Shown in pieces: positions 53,523 to 64,000 of a stretch of DNA of 64,000 nt. The notes under the pieces are model-generated. The model was not told the DNA's origin. It did no database searches and worked only from the letters and a program-made list of their open reading frames with translations. The stretch covers positions 1 to 64,000 of the forward strand of contig NZ_AUEE01000003.1 in the NCBI RefSeq assembly GCF_000425825.1, read 5' to 3'. The stretch is from Jeotgalicoccus marinus DSM 19772. GTDB taxonomy: Bacteria > Bacillota > Bacilli > Staphylococcales > Salinicoccaceae. The position numbers and the translations under genes are program-made. How positions within the stretch are numbered: position 1 is the first letter of the stretch; the number at the start of each line of letters is the position of its first letter.

Positions 53523-53741
53523 TTATTTAAAACGATAAGTGATTCTGCCACGTGTTAAGTCATATGGTGACATTTCAACTGTTACCTTATCACCAGGAAG
53601 TATGCGTATATAGTTCATACGAATTTTACCTGATACATGAGCTAAAATCTCATGACCATTTTCTAATTCTACTTTGAACATTGCATTTGGTAAAGTATCA
53701 AGCACTGTACCTTCCAGTTCAATTACATCTTGTTTACTCAC
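53523..53741 (-). CDS. infA: Translation initiation factor IF-1
   Basis: 72 residues, the standard length; OB fold with [20 protein letters not shown] and [13 protein letters not shown]. Directly follows adk without a map gene, as in staphylococci. Confidence 0.98.
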   Translation of the reverse strand: MSKQDVIELEGTVLDTLPNAMFKVELENGHEILAHVSGKIRMNYIRILPGDKVTVEMSPYDLTRGRITYRFK

Positions 53742-53848
53742 TTTTTATCCTCCTTATACAGCATTTCAATTCCGTATTCGAAATTTGCTCTAGGTGACGA
53801 TTCACTACGTCTAATAACGACTCACTCGTATACATATAGACAATAAAC

Positions 53849-53875
53849 ATTCACCTAAAGGCTGCGAAGGTGAAT
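53849..53875 (-). terminator. Hairpin between adk and infA
   Basis: 8-bp arms (ATTCACCT and AGGTGAAT) around an 11-nt loop just after the adk stop, followed on the minus strand by a partly T-rich stretch. In a 138-bp gap, the longest inside the superoperon. It could be a weak attenuator or a site of mRNA processing. Confidence 0.45.
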
Positions 53876-53879
53876 ATCT

Positions 53880-54527
<648 letters not shown>

Positions 54528-54543
54528 CTATATTTCCTCCTGC

Positions 54544-55845
54544 TTATCTGCGCTTTCTAAATCCACGATATTCCCTCTGATTCGCTTGTGCTTCGAGTTG
54601 TTTCATCGTTTCAAGTGCAACACCGATAACGATGAGTAGACTTGTACCGCCGATTTGAATCGCTTGTGGTAAATCCATAAACTTAGTAATCAACAGTGGC
54701 AAGATTGAAATACCTGCTAGGAATAATGAGCCAACAAATACTAATCTATATAGTACTGAAGTGATATAATCCTGAGTATTTTTACCCGGTCGGATACCCG
54801 GAATATAGCTACCTTGTTTTTTCAAGTTGTCAGCCATTTTCTCTGGGTTCACTTGCACAAATGAATAGAAGTAAGCAAATGCAATAATTAGAACAACGTA
54901 AAAGATCATTCCTACCCAATCAGATGGGTCAGCAAATCTTGCGACAGTCTGTGCCCAGTTAGCATCTGGGAAGAATAGTGTTAACGTCTGTGGCATCATT
55001 AAGAATGCCATGGCAAAGATTACCGGGATAACACCTGCTGGATTCACTTTCAATGGTAAGAAAGTTGCTTGTGGTGCAAGCTGTGAACCTGCATTTCTTT
55101 GACCTTTTGCGTACTGAATTGGGATTTTACGAATTGCTTGTAAGATAAACACCGCAAAGGCTGTGAGTAATAATAGGAATATTACTAAACCTGCAATTTG
55201 CAGAACCGCCATTGTCGTATCCGATGTGCCAGTAAATCTAGACTGGAACAATTGAATCAATGAACTTGGTAAAGCACCAAGTATCCCCGCAAAGATAATG
55301 ATTGAAATACCATTACCTACACCGTGAGATGTGATTAACTCACCCATCCATAAAAGGAAGGCAGTTCCTGTTGTTAAGATTAATGCGATCAGCAAGTACG
55401 ATCCAATGTTGTTATTTTCAATAAGTGCGCCTCCGAACATTTGGTTAAATGCGAAAGACATACCAATTGCTTGAATAAAAGCTAAAACGATCGTGAAATA
55501 CCTTGTAAACTGAGCAAGTTTCTTACGGCCAACTTCGCCCTGTCTTGCCCACTCAGCAAACTTTGGCACTATATCCATCTGTAACAACTGAGTAACAATT
55601 GATGCTGTGATATACGGCATAATCCCCATTGCGAGAATAGAGAAGTTACTCAGCGCGCCACCACCGAACGTATTCATTAAGTCCAGGACGCCTCCACTAG
55701 AAGCACCCGTGTCAAATACGCTAGGGTCAACGCCTGGAACAGGAATATAAGTTCCTATCTTAAAGATAATCAGCATGGCCAAAGTAAAAAGTATCTTATT
55801 ACGTATTTCTTTAATTTTAAAGAAATTCGATATCTTGCCGATCAT
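54544..55845 (-). CDS. secY: Protein translocase subunit SecY
   Basis: 433 residues with ten spans, forming the central pore of the Sec system. Start [17 protein letters not shown], plug region near 55-70 and the C-terminal loop PGKNTQDYI. The start overlaps the rplO stop by one base. Confidence 0.97.
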   Translation of the reverse strand: MIGKISNFFKIKEIRNKILFTLAMLIIFKIGTYIPVPGVDPSVFDTGASSGGVLDLMNTFGGGALSNFSILAMGIMPYITASIVTQLLQMDIVPKFAEWARQGEVGRKKLAQFTRYFTIVLAFIQAIGMSFAFNQMFGGALIENNNIGSYLLIALILTTGTAFLLWMGELITSHGVGNGISIIIFAGILGALPSSLIQLFQSRFTGTSDTTMAVLQIAGLVIFLLLLTAFAVFILQAIRKIPIQYAKGQRNAGSQLAPQATFLPLKVNPAGVIPVIFAMAFLMMPQTLTLFFPDANWAQTVARFADPSDWVGMIFYVVLIIAFAYFYSFVQVNPEKMADNLKKQGSYIPGIRPGKNTQDYITSVLYRLVFVGSLFLAGISILPLLITKFMDLPQAIQIGGTSLLIVIGVALETMKQLEAQANQREYRGFRKRR

Positions 55846-56285
55846 TAGATCACCTCATGAGTTCCGCCTTGTTGCTCAATAGCTTCTTTAGCTGAACTAG
55901 AAAATTTGTGCGCTTTTACAGTTAATTTCTTATCAAGGCTACCGTTACCAAGAATTTTAATTCCAGCTTTTTCATTTTTAACAAGACCTGTCTCAACTAA
56001 GAGTTCAGGTGTTACTTCTGTACCATTGTCGAAACGGTTTAGTGAATCAACATTGACAACTGCGTATTCTTTACGGTTAATGTTTGTAAAACCGCGTTTA
56101 GGAATACTACGGAATAATGGTAATTGACCACCTTCGAAAGTAAGGCTCACTTTACCACCAGAACGTGATTTTTGTCCGTTGTGACCACGACCAGATGTCT
56201 TACCGTTACCTGATGACATACCGCGCCCTACTCTGTTACGTTTGTTACGCGCGCCTTCAACTGGTTTAAGTTCGTGTAATTTCAT
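55845..56285 (-). CDS. rplO: 50S ribosomal protein L15
   Basis: 146 residues; the Gly/Arg-rich N-terminal [20 protein letters not shown] is diagnostic, with the globular C-terminal [18 protein letters not shown]. Confidence 0.97.
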   Translation of the reverse strand: MKLHELKPVEGARNKRNRVGRGMSSGNGKTSGRGHNGQKSRSGGKVSLTFEGGQLPLFRSIPKRGFTNINRKEYAVVNVDSLNRFDNGTEVTPELLVETGLVKNEKAGIKILGNGSLDKKLTVKAHKFSSSAKEAIEQQGGTHEVI

Positions 56286-56312
56286 CTTCGCACCTCCTAT
56301 ATCATTTTATCA

Positions 56313-56492
56313 TTAAATTTCTTCTACTGTAACTAAATGACTAACTTTGGCAATCTGACCTCTAAGTTGAGGTGTATCTTCGTGTTCAACAGTTTGATGC
56401 ATTTTCTTAATACCTAATGACGCAACTGTTTGTCTTTGAGTTTCAGGTTTACCAATAATACTTTTAGTGAGGGTAACTTTCACTTTTGCCAT
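56313..56492 (-). CDS. rpmD: 50S ribosomal protein L30
   Basis: 59 residues: [20 protein letters not shown], then [14 protein letters not shown] and LVTVEEI. Lies between rpsE and rplO as expected in the spc operon. Confidence 0.96.
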   Translation of the reverse strand: MAKVKVTLTKSIIGKPETQRQTVASLGIKKMHQTVEHEDTPQLRGQIAKVSHLVTVEEI

Positions 56493-56506
56493 TGACTATT
56501 CCCTCC

Positions 56507-57010
56507 TTAGTTTAGAATCTCTTCTACAGTTTTATCTCTAAGCTTAGCCACTTCTTTAACATCTTTAAGTTCAGTTAAGCCTGTAAGTGTTGCACGAACA
56601 ACGTTAATTGGTGTATTCGCACCTAATGACTTGCTTAGGATGTCAGTAACACCTGCAAGTTCAAGTACGGCACGTACTGGACCACCAGCGATAACCCCTG
56701 TACCAGGAGCAGCAGGTTTCATGAATACGTTACCTGATGAGAAACGACCTTTAATTTCGTGTGGAATTGTACCGTTAACGATAGGTACTTCAATAAGATC
56801 TTTCTTCGCAGCTTCGATTGCTTTTTTAATTGCTTCAGGTACCTCTTGGGCTTTACCTGTACCGAAACCTACGCGACCTTTTCTGTCACCAACTACTACT
56901 AAAGCTGAGAAACGGAAACGACGTCCACCTTTAACAACTTTTGCGATACGGTTGATTGTCACAACGCGCTCTTCAAATTCTTGTACTTTCTCTTCTTTCT
57001 TGTAAGCCAT
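56507..57010 (-). CDS. rpsE: 30S ribosomal protein S5
   Basis: 167 residues from ATG 57010 (GGAGG upstream). [20 protein letters not shown] and [17 protein letters not shown] are diagnostic. The longer frame to 57064 overlaps rplR and is not used. Confidence 0.97.
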   Translation of the reverse strand: MAYKKEEKVQEFEERVVTINRIAKVVKGGRRFRFSALVVVGDRKGRVGFGTGKAQEVPEAIKKAIEAAKKDLIEVPIVNGTIPHEIKGRFSSGNVFMKPAAPGTGVIAGGPVRAVLELAGVTDILSKSLGANTPINVVRATLTGLTELKDVKEVAKLRDKTVEEILN

Positions 57011-57032
57011 GTTTATTGTCCCTCCTTTTTTA

Positions 57033-57395
57033 TTAGAAATCCAGTCCGTTTTCACGTGCTGCATCAGCTAATGCTTTCACACGTCCATGATATAAATATC
57101 CACCACGGTCAAATACTACTTTTTCGAAACCTTTGTCTTTTGCACGAGTTGCAATAAGAGCACCGACTTCTTTAGCTGCTTCCACGTTAGAACCTAGTTC
57201 ACCTTTGAACTCTGGATCTTGTGTAGATGCGCTTGCAAGTGTAATTTGCGCAGTGTCATCAATTAATTGAGCATAGATATGCTTGTTTGAACGATAAACA
57301 TTTAAACGTGGTCTTTCAGTTGTGCCTGAAAGCATGTTACGCACGCGGCCATGTCTTTTTTGACGAACTTTATTCTTGTCAATTTTCGCGATCAT
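57033..57395 (-). CDS. rplR: 50S ribosomal protein L18
   Basis: 120 residues; [18 protein letters not shown] and [19 protein letters not shown] mark L18, the 5S rRNA binder. Confidence 0.97.
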   Translation of the reverse strand: MIAKIDKNKVRQKRHGRVRNMLSGTTERPRLNVYRSNKHIYAQLIDDTAQITLASASTQDPEFKGELGSNVEAAKEVGALIATRAKDKGFEKVVFDRGGYLYHGRVKALADAARENGLDF

Positions 57396-57419
57396 TGATG
57401 GTCACTCCTCACTTATTTA

Positions 57420-57956
57420 TTATTTACCAGTTTTACCTTCTTTACGGCGAACAAGTTCACCTTTATAGCGAATACCTTTACCTTTATAAGGTTCTGGTGG
57501 ACGTACACTACGGATGTTTGAAGCTAAAGCTCCAACTTCCTCTTTATTAATACCTTCGATTTTGATGTTAGTGTTACCTTCTACAGAAATCTGAAGGTTT
57601 TCACCTGTTTCAAACTCAACAGGGTGAGATAAACCAACGTTTAATGAAAGTTTATTACCTTGCATTTGTGCACGATAACCAACTCCGATTAGTTCAAGTT
57701 CTTTTACAAAACCTTGTGAAACACCTTCAACCATGTTGTTGATAAGTGCACGAGTAGTACCGTGTACTGTACGGTGTTCTTTAGAATCACTTGGGCGTAC
57801 TACTTCTAGTGTAGTATCTTCAAGATTGTATGTCATTTCTTCATTGAATGTGTTAACTAGTTCACCTTTAGGGCCTTTAACAGTAATAGTATTACCCTTG
57901 ATGTCGATAGTTACATCACTTGGAATGTCAATAAGACGTTTACCAACACGACTCAT
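57420..57956 (-). CDS. rplF: 50S ribosomal protein L6
   Basis: 178 residues; start [16 protein letters not shown] and C-terminal signature [16 protein letters not shown]. Confidence 0.97.
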   Translation of the reverse strand: MSRVGKRLIDIPSDVTIDIKGNTITVKGPKGELVNTFNEEMTYNLEDTTLEVVRPSDSKEHRTVHGTTRALINNMVEGVSQGFVKELELIGVGYRAQMQGNKLSLNVGLSHPVEFETGENLQISVEGNTNIKIEGINKEEVGALASNIRSVRPPEPYKGKGIRYKGELVRRKEGKTGK

Positions 57957-57981
57957 TACTTTGCACCTCCTATAATATTAA

Positions 57982-58380
57982 TTACCAAACGTATGCGAGA
58001 ACTTCCCCGCCAAGATTTCTTTTACGTGCTTCTTTGTCTGTAAGCACACCTTCTGAAGTAGAGATAAGCGCAATTCCAAGACCGTTAAGTACTCTTGGTA
58101 ACTCTTCTCTCTTAGCATAAACACGTAGTCCAGGTTTAGAAATACGTTTTAAACCAGTGATAACGCGTTCGCTATCGTTTGAGTATTTCATGAATACGCG
58201 GATAATACCTTGCTTATCATCCTCGATAAATTCTACGTTTTTTACAAAACCTTCAGTTTTTAAGATACCTGCAATTTCTTTCTTAATGTTTGATGCAGGG
58301 ATTTCTAAAGTTTCATGTCTAACAATGTTCGCATTTCTAATGCGTGTTAGCATATCTGCAATTGGATCTGACACTGTCAT
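57982..58380 (-). CDS. rpsH: 30S ribosomal protein S8
   Basis: 132 residues; [19 protein letters not shown] at the start and [19 protein letters not shown] at the end. Confidence 0.97.
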   Translation of the reverse strand: MTVSDPIADMLTRIRNANIVRHETLEIPASNIKKEIAGILKTEGFVKNVEFIEDDKQGIIRVFMKYSNDSERVITGLKRISKPGLRVYAKREELPRVLNGLGIALISTSEGVLTDKEARKRNLGGEVLAYVW

Positions 58381-58409
58381 TTAAGTTGCCTCCTTTCGAA
58401 TAATGTTTC

Positions 58410-58607
<198 letters not shown>

Positions 58608-58614
58608 TTAGATC

Positions 58615-59154
58615 TTACTTTTGGAACGGCATACCGAATTGTGTTAGCAGTTCACGAGCTTCTTCGTCCGTGTTAGCTGTTGTTACAATTACAATATCCA
58701 TACCGCGTACTTTTGATACTTTATCGTAGTCAATTTCAGGGAAGATAAGCTGTTCTTTAACACCTAGCGTGTAGTTTCCGCGGCCATCAAATGCCTTTTT
58801 AGAAATACCTCTAAAGTCTCTTACACGTGGAAGTGAAACCGAGATTAATTTGTCTAGGAATTCATACATTCTTTCTCCACGTAGTGTTACTTTAGCACCG
58901 ATCGGCATACCTTCACGAAGACGGAAAGTAGCGATAGATTTTTTTGCTTTAGTGATAACTGGTTTTTGACCTGTGATTGCAGTTAATTCCTCAACAGCTG
59001 TGTCGAGTACTTTTGCGTTTTGCACAGCGTCACCAACACCCATATTAACAACGATTTTTTCGATTTTTGGTGCTTGCATTACAGAAGTGTAATTAAATTT
59101 ATTTACTAATTCTTGTTTAATTGTTTCATTGTATCTATCTTTTAAACGTGCCAT
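58615..59154 (-). CDS. rplE: 50S ribosomal protein L5
   Basis: 179 residues; [17 protein letters not shown] and [18 protein letters not shown] are diagnostic. Binds 5S rRNA. Confidence 0.97.
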   Translation of the reverse strand: MARLKDRYNETIKQELVNKFNYTSVMQAPKIEKIVVNMGVGDAVQNAKVLDTAVEELTAITGQKPVITKAKKSIATFRLREGMPIGAKVTLRGERMYEFLDKLISVSLPRVRDFRGISKKAFDGRGNYTLGVKEQLIFPEIDYDKVSKVRGMDIVIVTTANTDEEARELLTQFGMPFQK

Positions 59155-59180
59155 TTATGTGACCTCCTTCCGTTTGAACC

Positions 59181-59489
59181 TTATTTAATTTCTTTACCTG
59201 ATTTCACAGCGATCTTCACTTTTTTACCATCTTTGATTTCATGACGGATACGAGTGCGTTCACCTGATTCAGGGTCAACGTGCATAACGTTAGAAACATG
59301 AATTGGCGCTTCTACCTCTAGAATCCCACCTTCTGGGTTCATTTGAGATGGCTTCTGGTGTTTCTTAACGATGTTTACATTTTCAACAATGACACGGTCT
59401 TCTCCAGGAATTGCTTTTAATACATTCCCTTTTTTACCTTTGTCTTTCCCGCTGATTACAATGACTTGGTCACCTGTTTTTACGTGCAT
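59181..59489 (-). CDS. rplX: 50S ribosomal protein L24
   Basis: 102 residues; KOW motif [19 protein letters not shown] near the start. Confidence 0.97.
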   Translation of the reverse strand: MHVKTGDQVIVISGKDKGKKGNVLKAIPGEDRVIVENVNIVKKHQKPSQMNPEGGILEVEAPIHVSNVMHVDPESGERTRIRHEIKDGKKVKIAVKSGKEIK

Positions 59490-59516
59490 AGTTGTCGCAC
59501 CTCCTTCGGATTAAGA

Positions 59517-59885
59517 TTATAGTACTTCTGGTGCTAATGAGATAATCTTCATGAAGTTACCTTCGCGAAGTTCACGAGCAACTGGTCCGAAAATACGAGT
59601 ACCTCTTGGACCTTTATCATCACGGATGATTACGCATGCGTTCTCATCGAATTTAATATATGAACCATCTTCACGACGGATACCTGTTTTTGTTCTAACG
59701 ATGACAGCTTTTACAACTTCACCTTTTTTGACAACACCACCTGGTGTTGCATTTTTAACAGTTGCAACAATTACGTCACCGATGTTAGCTGTTTTACGAC
59801 CAGTACCACCAAGTACTTTGATTGTAAGTACTTCACGAGCACCAGAGTTGTCAGCAACTTTTAAGCGGCTTTCTGACTGAATCAT
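59517..59885 (-). CDS. rplN: 50S ribosomal protein L14
   Basis: 122 residues; [17 protein letters not shown] and [18 protein letters not shown]. Confidence 0.98.
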   Translation of the reverse strand: MIQSESRLKVADNSGAREVLTIKVLGGTGRKTANIGDVIVATVKNATPGGVVKKGEVVKAVIVRTKTGIRREDGSYIKFDENACVIIRDDKGPRGTRIFGPVARELREGNFMKIISLAPEVL

Positions 59886-59913
59886 GCGTGATTCCCTCCT
59901 TCTGTTTCAAGTA

Positions 59914-60177
59914 TTATATAATTACAGACTCTTTAACGATTTCAACAAGACGGAATCGTTTAGTCGCTGATAATGGACGTGTAGCCTCAATTCTTACGAT
60001 GTCGCCCATTTTCGCTGTATTGTTTTGGTCATGTGCTTTGTATTTCTTAGAATATCTAACACGTTTACCGATGATCGGGTGTTTTTTGTAAGTTTCAACG
60101 AGTACCGTTACTGTTTTATCCATTTTGTCGGATACTACGCGGCCCTGGAGAACTTTACGTTCGTTTTTCTCTTCCAC
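59914..60177 (-). CDS. rpsQ: 30S ribosomal protein S17
   Basis: 87 residues; [20 protein letters not shown] and [20 protein letters not shown]. Confidence 0.97.
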   Translation of the reverse strand: MEEKNERKVLQGRVVSDKMDKTVTVLVETYKKHPIIGKRVRYSKKYKAHDQNNTAKMGDIVRIEATRPLSATKRFRLVEIVKESVII

Positions 60178-60195
60178 GATTTGGACCTCCTCTAA

Positions 60196-60405
60196 TTATT
60201 GATTCGCTTGTGCTTCTGCAATCTCTCTTTCACGAACCGTCGTTTTCATTCTAGCGATAGTTTTTCTAACTTCTTTGATACGAGCAGTGTTCTCTAGCTG
60301 ACCTGTAGCTAGCTGAAAGCGCAGATTGAAAAGTTCTTCTTTCAATTCTTTGACATTTGATTCAATTTCAGAATTCGTTAAATCACGGATTTCTTTAGCT
60401 TTCAT
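60196..60405 (-). CDS. rpmC: 50S ribosomal protein L29
   Basis: 69 residues from ATG 60405 ([14 protein letters not shown]); the start overlaps the rplP stop region by 11 bp. A longer frame to 60417 has no better site. Confidence 0.96.
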   Translation of the reverse strand: MKAKEIRDLTNSEIESNVKELKEELFNLRFQLATGQLENTARIKEVRKTIARMKTTVREREIAEAQANQ

Positions 60406-60829
60406 TCGTATCACCACCTAATTCTTCACGTTTAACGATCTTAGTTTTAACTGGAAGTTTGTGGCTCGCAAGACGAAGTGCTTCTTTAGCAACCTCTTCT
60501 TGAACACCTGCAACTTCAAACATAATACGGCCTGGTTTTACAACTGCAATCCATCCTTCGATTGCCCCTTTACCAGATCCCATACGTACTTCTAAAGGTT
60601 TCTTTGTATATGGCGTGTGCGGGAAGATGTTGATCCATACTTTACCGCCACGTTTCATGTAACGTGTCATTGCAATACGCGCTGACTCAATTTGTCTTGC
60701 AGTAATCCAAGATGTTGTTGTAGCTTGTAGCCCGTATTCACCAAAACTTACTTGATTTCCGCCTTTTGAACGTCCTTTAGTATCCGGACGGTGCTGACGA
60801 CGGTATTTTACTCTTTTTGGTAATAACAT
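60395..60829 (-). CDS. rplP: 50S ribosomal protein L16
   Basis: 144 residues; [20 protein letters not shown] and the signature [19 protein letters not shown]. Confidence 0.98.
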   Translation of the reverse strand: MLLPKRVKYRRQHRPDTKGRSKGGNQVSFGEYGLQATTTSWITARQIESARIAMTRYMKRGGKVWINIFPHTPYTKKPLEVRMGSGKGAIEGWIAVVKPGRIMFEVAGVQEEVAKEALRLASHKLPVKTKIVKREELGGDTNES

Positions 60830-60847
60830 TCCAATTTTCCTCCTTAC

Positions 60848-61489
60848 TTATTTATTATTCTTTGTAGGAAGAACTTCTCCACGGTAGATCCATACTTTGA
60901 CACCTAGTTTACCGTAAGTAGTGTCTGCTTCTTCGTGTGCGTAGTCAATGTCTGCACGAAGTGTATGAAGTGGAACTGTTCCTTCACTGTAGCCTTCAGC
61001 ACGTGCGATATCTGCACCGCCTAAACGCCCTGATACTTGAGTTTTGATTCCTTTAGCGCCAGATTTGATTGCTCTTTGTAGCGCTTGTTTTTGTGCTCTT
61101 CTGAATGAAACACGGTTTTCTAATTGACGTGCAATGTTTTCAGCAACAAGTTTAGCATCCATATCAACTTTCTTGATTTCAATAACATTGATATGAACTT
61201 TCTTGCCAGTTAGGTTAGTTAGAGCTGTACGAGTTTTGTTGATCTCGCTACCACCTTTACCGATTACCATACCTGGTTTACCTGTGTGCAATGCAATGTT
61301 AACTCGGTTTGCAGCACGTTCGATTTCTACTTTAGAAATTGATGCATCTTTGAGATTAGTCTCGATATATTTACGAATCTTTAAGTCTTCGTGTAATAGA
61401 GTTGAGAAATTTTTGTCAGCGTACCAGTTTGCTTCCCAGTCACGGATGACACCTACACGAAACCCAATTGGATTTATCTTTTGGCCCAA
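60848..61489 (-). CDS. rpsC: 30S ribosomal protein S3
   Basis: 213 residues; [19 protein letters not shown] start, KH domain with [13 protein letters not shown], and [17 protein letters not shown]. Confidence 0.98.
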   Translation of the reverse strand: MGQKINPIGFRVGVIRDWEANWYADKNFSTLLHEDLKIRKYIETNLKDASISKVEIERAANRVNIALHTGKPGMVIGKGGSEINKTRTALTNLTGKKVHINVIEIKKVDMDAKLVAENIARQLENRVSFRRAQKQALQRAIKSGAKGIKTQVSGRLGGADIARAEGYSEGTVPLHTLRADIDYAHEEADTTYGKLGVKVWIYRGEVLPTKNNK

Positions 61490-61510
61490 GTTAATTACCT
61501 CCTTATATTA

Positions 61511-61888
61511 TTAAGCGTTCTCTACTTCTTGATTTTCTTCAGTATCTACTTCATCAGCATATTCTTTTACAACTACAGTGATATGACTAGTGCGCTTGTT
61601 GATCTTAGAAGCACGGCCTTGAGCACGTGGACGGAATCTTTTAAGCGTTGGTCCTTCATCTGCAAAGATTTCAGAAATATACAAGTTATCGATATCCATA
61701 TCGTAGTTATGTTCTGCGTTAGCAACTGCAGATTTAACTAATTTCTCCACTACCGGTGAAGATCTCTTGTTTGTAAGTTTTAAGATTGAGATCGCTTCTC
61801 CAACTTCTTTACCTCTTACTAAGTCAGCAATAAGACGTACTTTACGTGGTGCGATTCTCACAGTTCTAGCAACAGCTTTTGATTGCAT
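61511..61888 (-). CDS. rplV: 50S ribosomal protein L22
   Basis: 125 residues; [19 protein letters not shown] and [19 protein letters not shown] loop that lines the exit tunnel. An acidic tail of about 12 residues extends the usual length. Confidence 0.97.
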   Translation of the reverse strand: MQSKAVARTVRIAPRKVRLIADLVRGKEVGEAISILKLTNKRSSPVVEKLVKSAVANAEHNYDMDIDNLYISEIFADEGPTLKRFRPRAQGRASKINKRTSHITVVVKEYADEVDTEENQEVENA

Positions 61889-61922
61889 GAGTCTTTCCTC
61901 CTTTACCGCATATGGTTAGTGT

Positions 61923-62201
61923 TTATCTTCTTGTTTTCTTGTCGTCAGCTGCGTGACCTTTAAACGTTCTTGTTGGTGCGAATTCACCAAGTTTGTGGCC
62001 AACCATATCTTCTGTGATGTACACAGGTACATGTTTACGTCCGTCGTATACTGCAATTGTATGTCCGATAAAGTTCGGGAATACTGTTGAACGGCGTGAC
62101 CATGTTTTAATTACACTTTTTTTGTTACCTTCGTTTTGAGCCTCAACCTTGTTCATAAGGTGTTGGTCGACGAAAGGTCCTTTTTTAAGACTGCGTGCCA
62201 T
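61923..62201 (-). CDS. rpsS: 30S ribosomal protein S19
   Basis: 92 residues from ATG 62201 behind [20 protein letters not shown] and [19 protein letters not shown]. The longer frame to 62246 is not supported. Confidence 0.98.
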   Translation of the reverse strand: MARSLKKGPFVDQHLMNKVEAQNEGNKKSVIKTWSRRSTVFPNFIGHTIAVYDGRKHVPVYITEDMVGHKLGEFAPTRTFKGHAADDKKTRR

Positions 62202-62255
62202 GTAGGCGCCTCCTTCCAATAATGCGTGCGGAGTAAATCCGCACACTTAACTCAT

Positions 62256-63086
62256 TTATTTTTTACGTCCTCTAACGATTAATTTGTTAGAACGGTTCTT
62301 ACCTTTACGAGTTTTCTTACCAAGCGTAGGTTTACCCCAAGGTGAAACTGGAGATGGACGACCGATTGGTGCTCTACCTTCACCACCACCGTGTGGGTGA
62401 TCGTTAGGGTTCATTACAGAACCACGTACTGTAGGGCGTTTACCTTTCCATCTAGAACGTCCGGCTTTACCAACGTTAACAAGTTCGTGTTGCTCGTTAC
62501 CAACTTGACCGATTGTTGCACGGCAATCAAGTAAGATCATACGTACTTCACCTGAAGTTAATTTAACTAGTGCATATTTACCTTCTTTACCTAGTAACTG
62601 TGCACTTGCACCTGCAGAGCGAGCGATTTGACCGCCGGCACCTGGTTTAAGTTCAATGTTGTGAATTGTAGTACCCATTGGGATATCAGAAAGTACTAAT
62701 GTGTTACCTACTTTAATATCCGCATCAGCACCACTCATAAGTTCAGTACCAACTTTAAGTCCTTTTGGTGCAAGAATGTATCTCTTTTCACCATCTGCAT
62801 AAGCAACTAACGCAATGTTAGCTGAACGGTTTGGATCGTACTCTATCGTTTTAACTTTTGCAGGAATTCCATCTTTATTACGTTTGAAGTCAATAATTCT
62901 ATAATGACGTTTGTGTCCGCCTGCTTGGTGACGCACTGTGATTTTACCTTGGTTGTTGCGTCCCGCTTTTTTCGGAAGCGGCTGTAATAATGAACGTTCA
63001 GGAGTCGTTGAAGTGATTTCAGCGAAATCTAAACCAGTCATATTACGACGACCATTCGTGGTAGGCTTATATTTTTTAATTGCCAT
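62256..63086 (-). CDS. rplB: 50S ribosomal protein L2
   Basis: 276 residues; [19 protein letters not shown] start, and the C-terminal [20 protein letters not shown] with the peptidyl-transferase-near His. Confidence 0.98.
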   Translation of the reverse strand: MAIKKYKPTTNGRRNMTGLDFAEITSTTPERSLLQPLPKKAGRNNQGKITVRHQAGGHKRHYRIIDFKRNKDGIPAKVKTIEYDPNRSANIALVAYADGEKRYILAPKGLKVGTELMSGADADIKVGNTLVLSDIPMGTTIHNIELKPGAGGQIARSAGASAQLLGKEGKYALVKLTSGEVRMILLDCRATIGQVGNEQHELVNVGKAGRSRWKGKRPTVRGSVMNPNDHPHGGGEGRAPIGRPSPVSPWGKPTLGKKTRKGKNRSNKLIVRGRKK

Positions 63087-63124
63087 CCTCGTTATACCTC
63101 CTTAATGGTATGTGTTTATATTTA

Positions 63125-63397
63125 TTAGAAGATTTCGATTGAACCTTCTTTAAGTTTTACAATCGCTTTTCTTCTTCTGTTTGTATAGCCTTCGTAACGG
63201 CCCATACGTTTTTTCTTAGGTTTAACATTCATAATGTTAACTTTATCTACTGTTACATCGAAGATTTCTTCGATCGCGTGTTTAACTTGTGTTTTGTTCG
63301 CTCTGACGTCTACATCAAATGTGTATTTGTCTTCTGACATTAAGTCAGCAGAACGCTCAGTAATTACTGGGCGCTTGATAATGTCGCGTGCATCCAT
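63125..63397 (-). CDS. rplW: 50S ribosomal protein L23
   Basis: 90 residues; [19 protein letters not shown] and [20 protein letters not shown]. Start overlaps the rplD stop by one base. Confidence 0.97.
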   Translation of the reverse strand: MDARDIIKRPVITERSADLMSEDKYTFDVDVRANKTQVKHAIEEIFDVTVDKVNIMNVKPKKKRMGRYEGYTNRRRKAIVKLKEGSIEIF

Positions 63398-64000
63398 TAT
63401 ACAAGTACCTCCTCTGCTTTTTTGATTGCTCCTTCAGTGAAAATCACATGGTTAGCAGATAGGATATCTAGTACGTTAAGACTAGCTGGAGTTAACACTT
63501 TAACACCAGGGATGTTACGTGCTGATTTTTCAACAACTTCGTCTTTAGTATCAAGTACTAGAAGTACTTTCTTAGCAGCACCAAGGTTTTCAAGAACTTT
63601 TACGAATTCTTTAGTTTTTGGCGCTTCCATTGCTAGGCTATCTACCACTTGGAATACTTCTTCATTCACTTTAGCTGAAAGTGCTGAACGAAGTGCAAGT
63701 TTTCTCATTTTCTTAGGCATGCTGTAACCATACGATCTTTTAGTTGGTCCGAATACTACACCACCACCACGGAATTGTGGCGCACGGATTGTACCTTGAC
63801 GTGCATTACCAGTACCTTTTTGTCTAAATGGTTTTTTACCACCACCGCGAACTGCAGAGCGGTTTTTTACAGCATGATTACCTTGTCTTAATGAAGCTCT
63901 TTGTAAGTTAACTGCTTCAAAAAGTACGTGTTGGTTTGGCTCAATACCAAAAATGTCTTGGTTTAATTCAATAGAACTCACTTTAGTTCCTTCTTTTGAT
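63397..64000 (-). CDS. rplD: 50S ribosomal protein L4, start beyond window edge
   Basis: At least 200 codons. The frame stays open past the first internal GTG (63981) to the edge and reads [21 protein letters not shown], matching the usual L4 order in which about ten residues precede this part. So the true start lies outside. [23 protein letters not shown] is the L4 loop signature and is complete. Confidence 0.95.
   Translation of the reverse strand, partial: SKEGTKVSSIELNQDIFGIEPNQHVLFEAVNLQRASLRQGNHAVKNRSAVRGGGKKPFRQKGTGNARQGTIRAPQFRGGGVVFGPTKRSYGYSMPKKMRKLALRSALSAKVNEEVFQVVDSLAMEAPKTKEFVKVLENLGAAKKVLLVLDTKDEVVEKSARNIPGVKVLTPASLNVLDILSANHVIFTEGAIKKAEEVLV

Overview
This window looks like the chromosome of an AT-rich Gram-positive coccus of the Staphylococcaceae (Jeotgalicoccus, Salinicoccus, Nosocomiicoccus or Macrococcus type). 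The evidence is the layout of the ribosomal cluster (adk next to infA with no map, ecfA1-ecfA2-ecfT-truA-rplM-rpsI directly after rplQ), strong GGAGG ribosome sites, a zinc-lid adenylate kinase and Zur/PerR/MntR-type operators. The genus is inferred, not shown.

Layout. 1-380: the 5' end of an IS200-type element, cut by the window edge. 391-8273 (minus strand): kbaA and salA/mrp, an amidohydrolase, proC, and a run holding a TrhA-like membrane protein, a UDP-sugar pyrophosphorylase, pyrimidine-nucleoside phosphorylase and a small unknown protein. 8386-16195: a short-chain dehydrogenase, a complete manganese/zinc-type ABC operon with its own DtxR-family regulator and operator, a Dps gene with PerR-like boxes, a HAD phosphatase and an RNase H. 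16255-17535: a MetE-like methyltransferase under a SAM-I riboswitch. 17696-24500: an MFS exporter, a luciferase-like oxidoreductase, a Zur-box operon coding for a ZnuA/AdcA-like lipoprotein and a ZinT-like lipoprotein that share an accessory domain, and CorA. 24585-31343: a nucleobase block with NCS1 permease, PucR regulator, RidA, AEC transporter and NCS2 permease; three similar 17-bp palindromes suggest a PucR regulon. 31392-38459: a duplicated-domain lipoprotein, SDR and HAD enzymes, a MarR/SDR/Old-Yellow-Enzyme group whose SDR is frameshifted, and a LytTR-DUF3021 pair followed by a DUF4188 remnant.

38724-46793 is an integrative element bounded by 15-bp direct repeats. One copy is the 3' end of rpsI. 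It carries a tyrosine integrase, an excisionase-like protein, an oriT-like structured region, a DUF961 protein, an FtsK-like coupling protein and a MOBT/Rep_trans relaxase that is split by two indels. There are no mating-pore genes, so it is best called an integrative mobilizable element (IME). Its cargo is a DUF262-HNH nuclease gene next to an EcoRI-family adenine methyltransferase gene, which looks like a compact restriction-modification or defence system. This is the most interesting part of the window.

46779-64000 (minus strand) is the conserved rplD-to-rplQ ribosomal superoperon with secY, adk, infA and rpoA, then the ECF transporter module, truA, rplM and rpsI. The rplD start lies beyond the right edge. 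Insertion of the IME has moved what looks like the native rplM-rpsI terminator about 8 kb away from rpsI.
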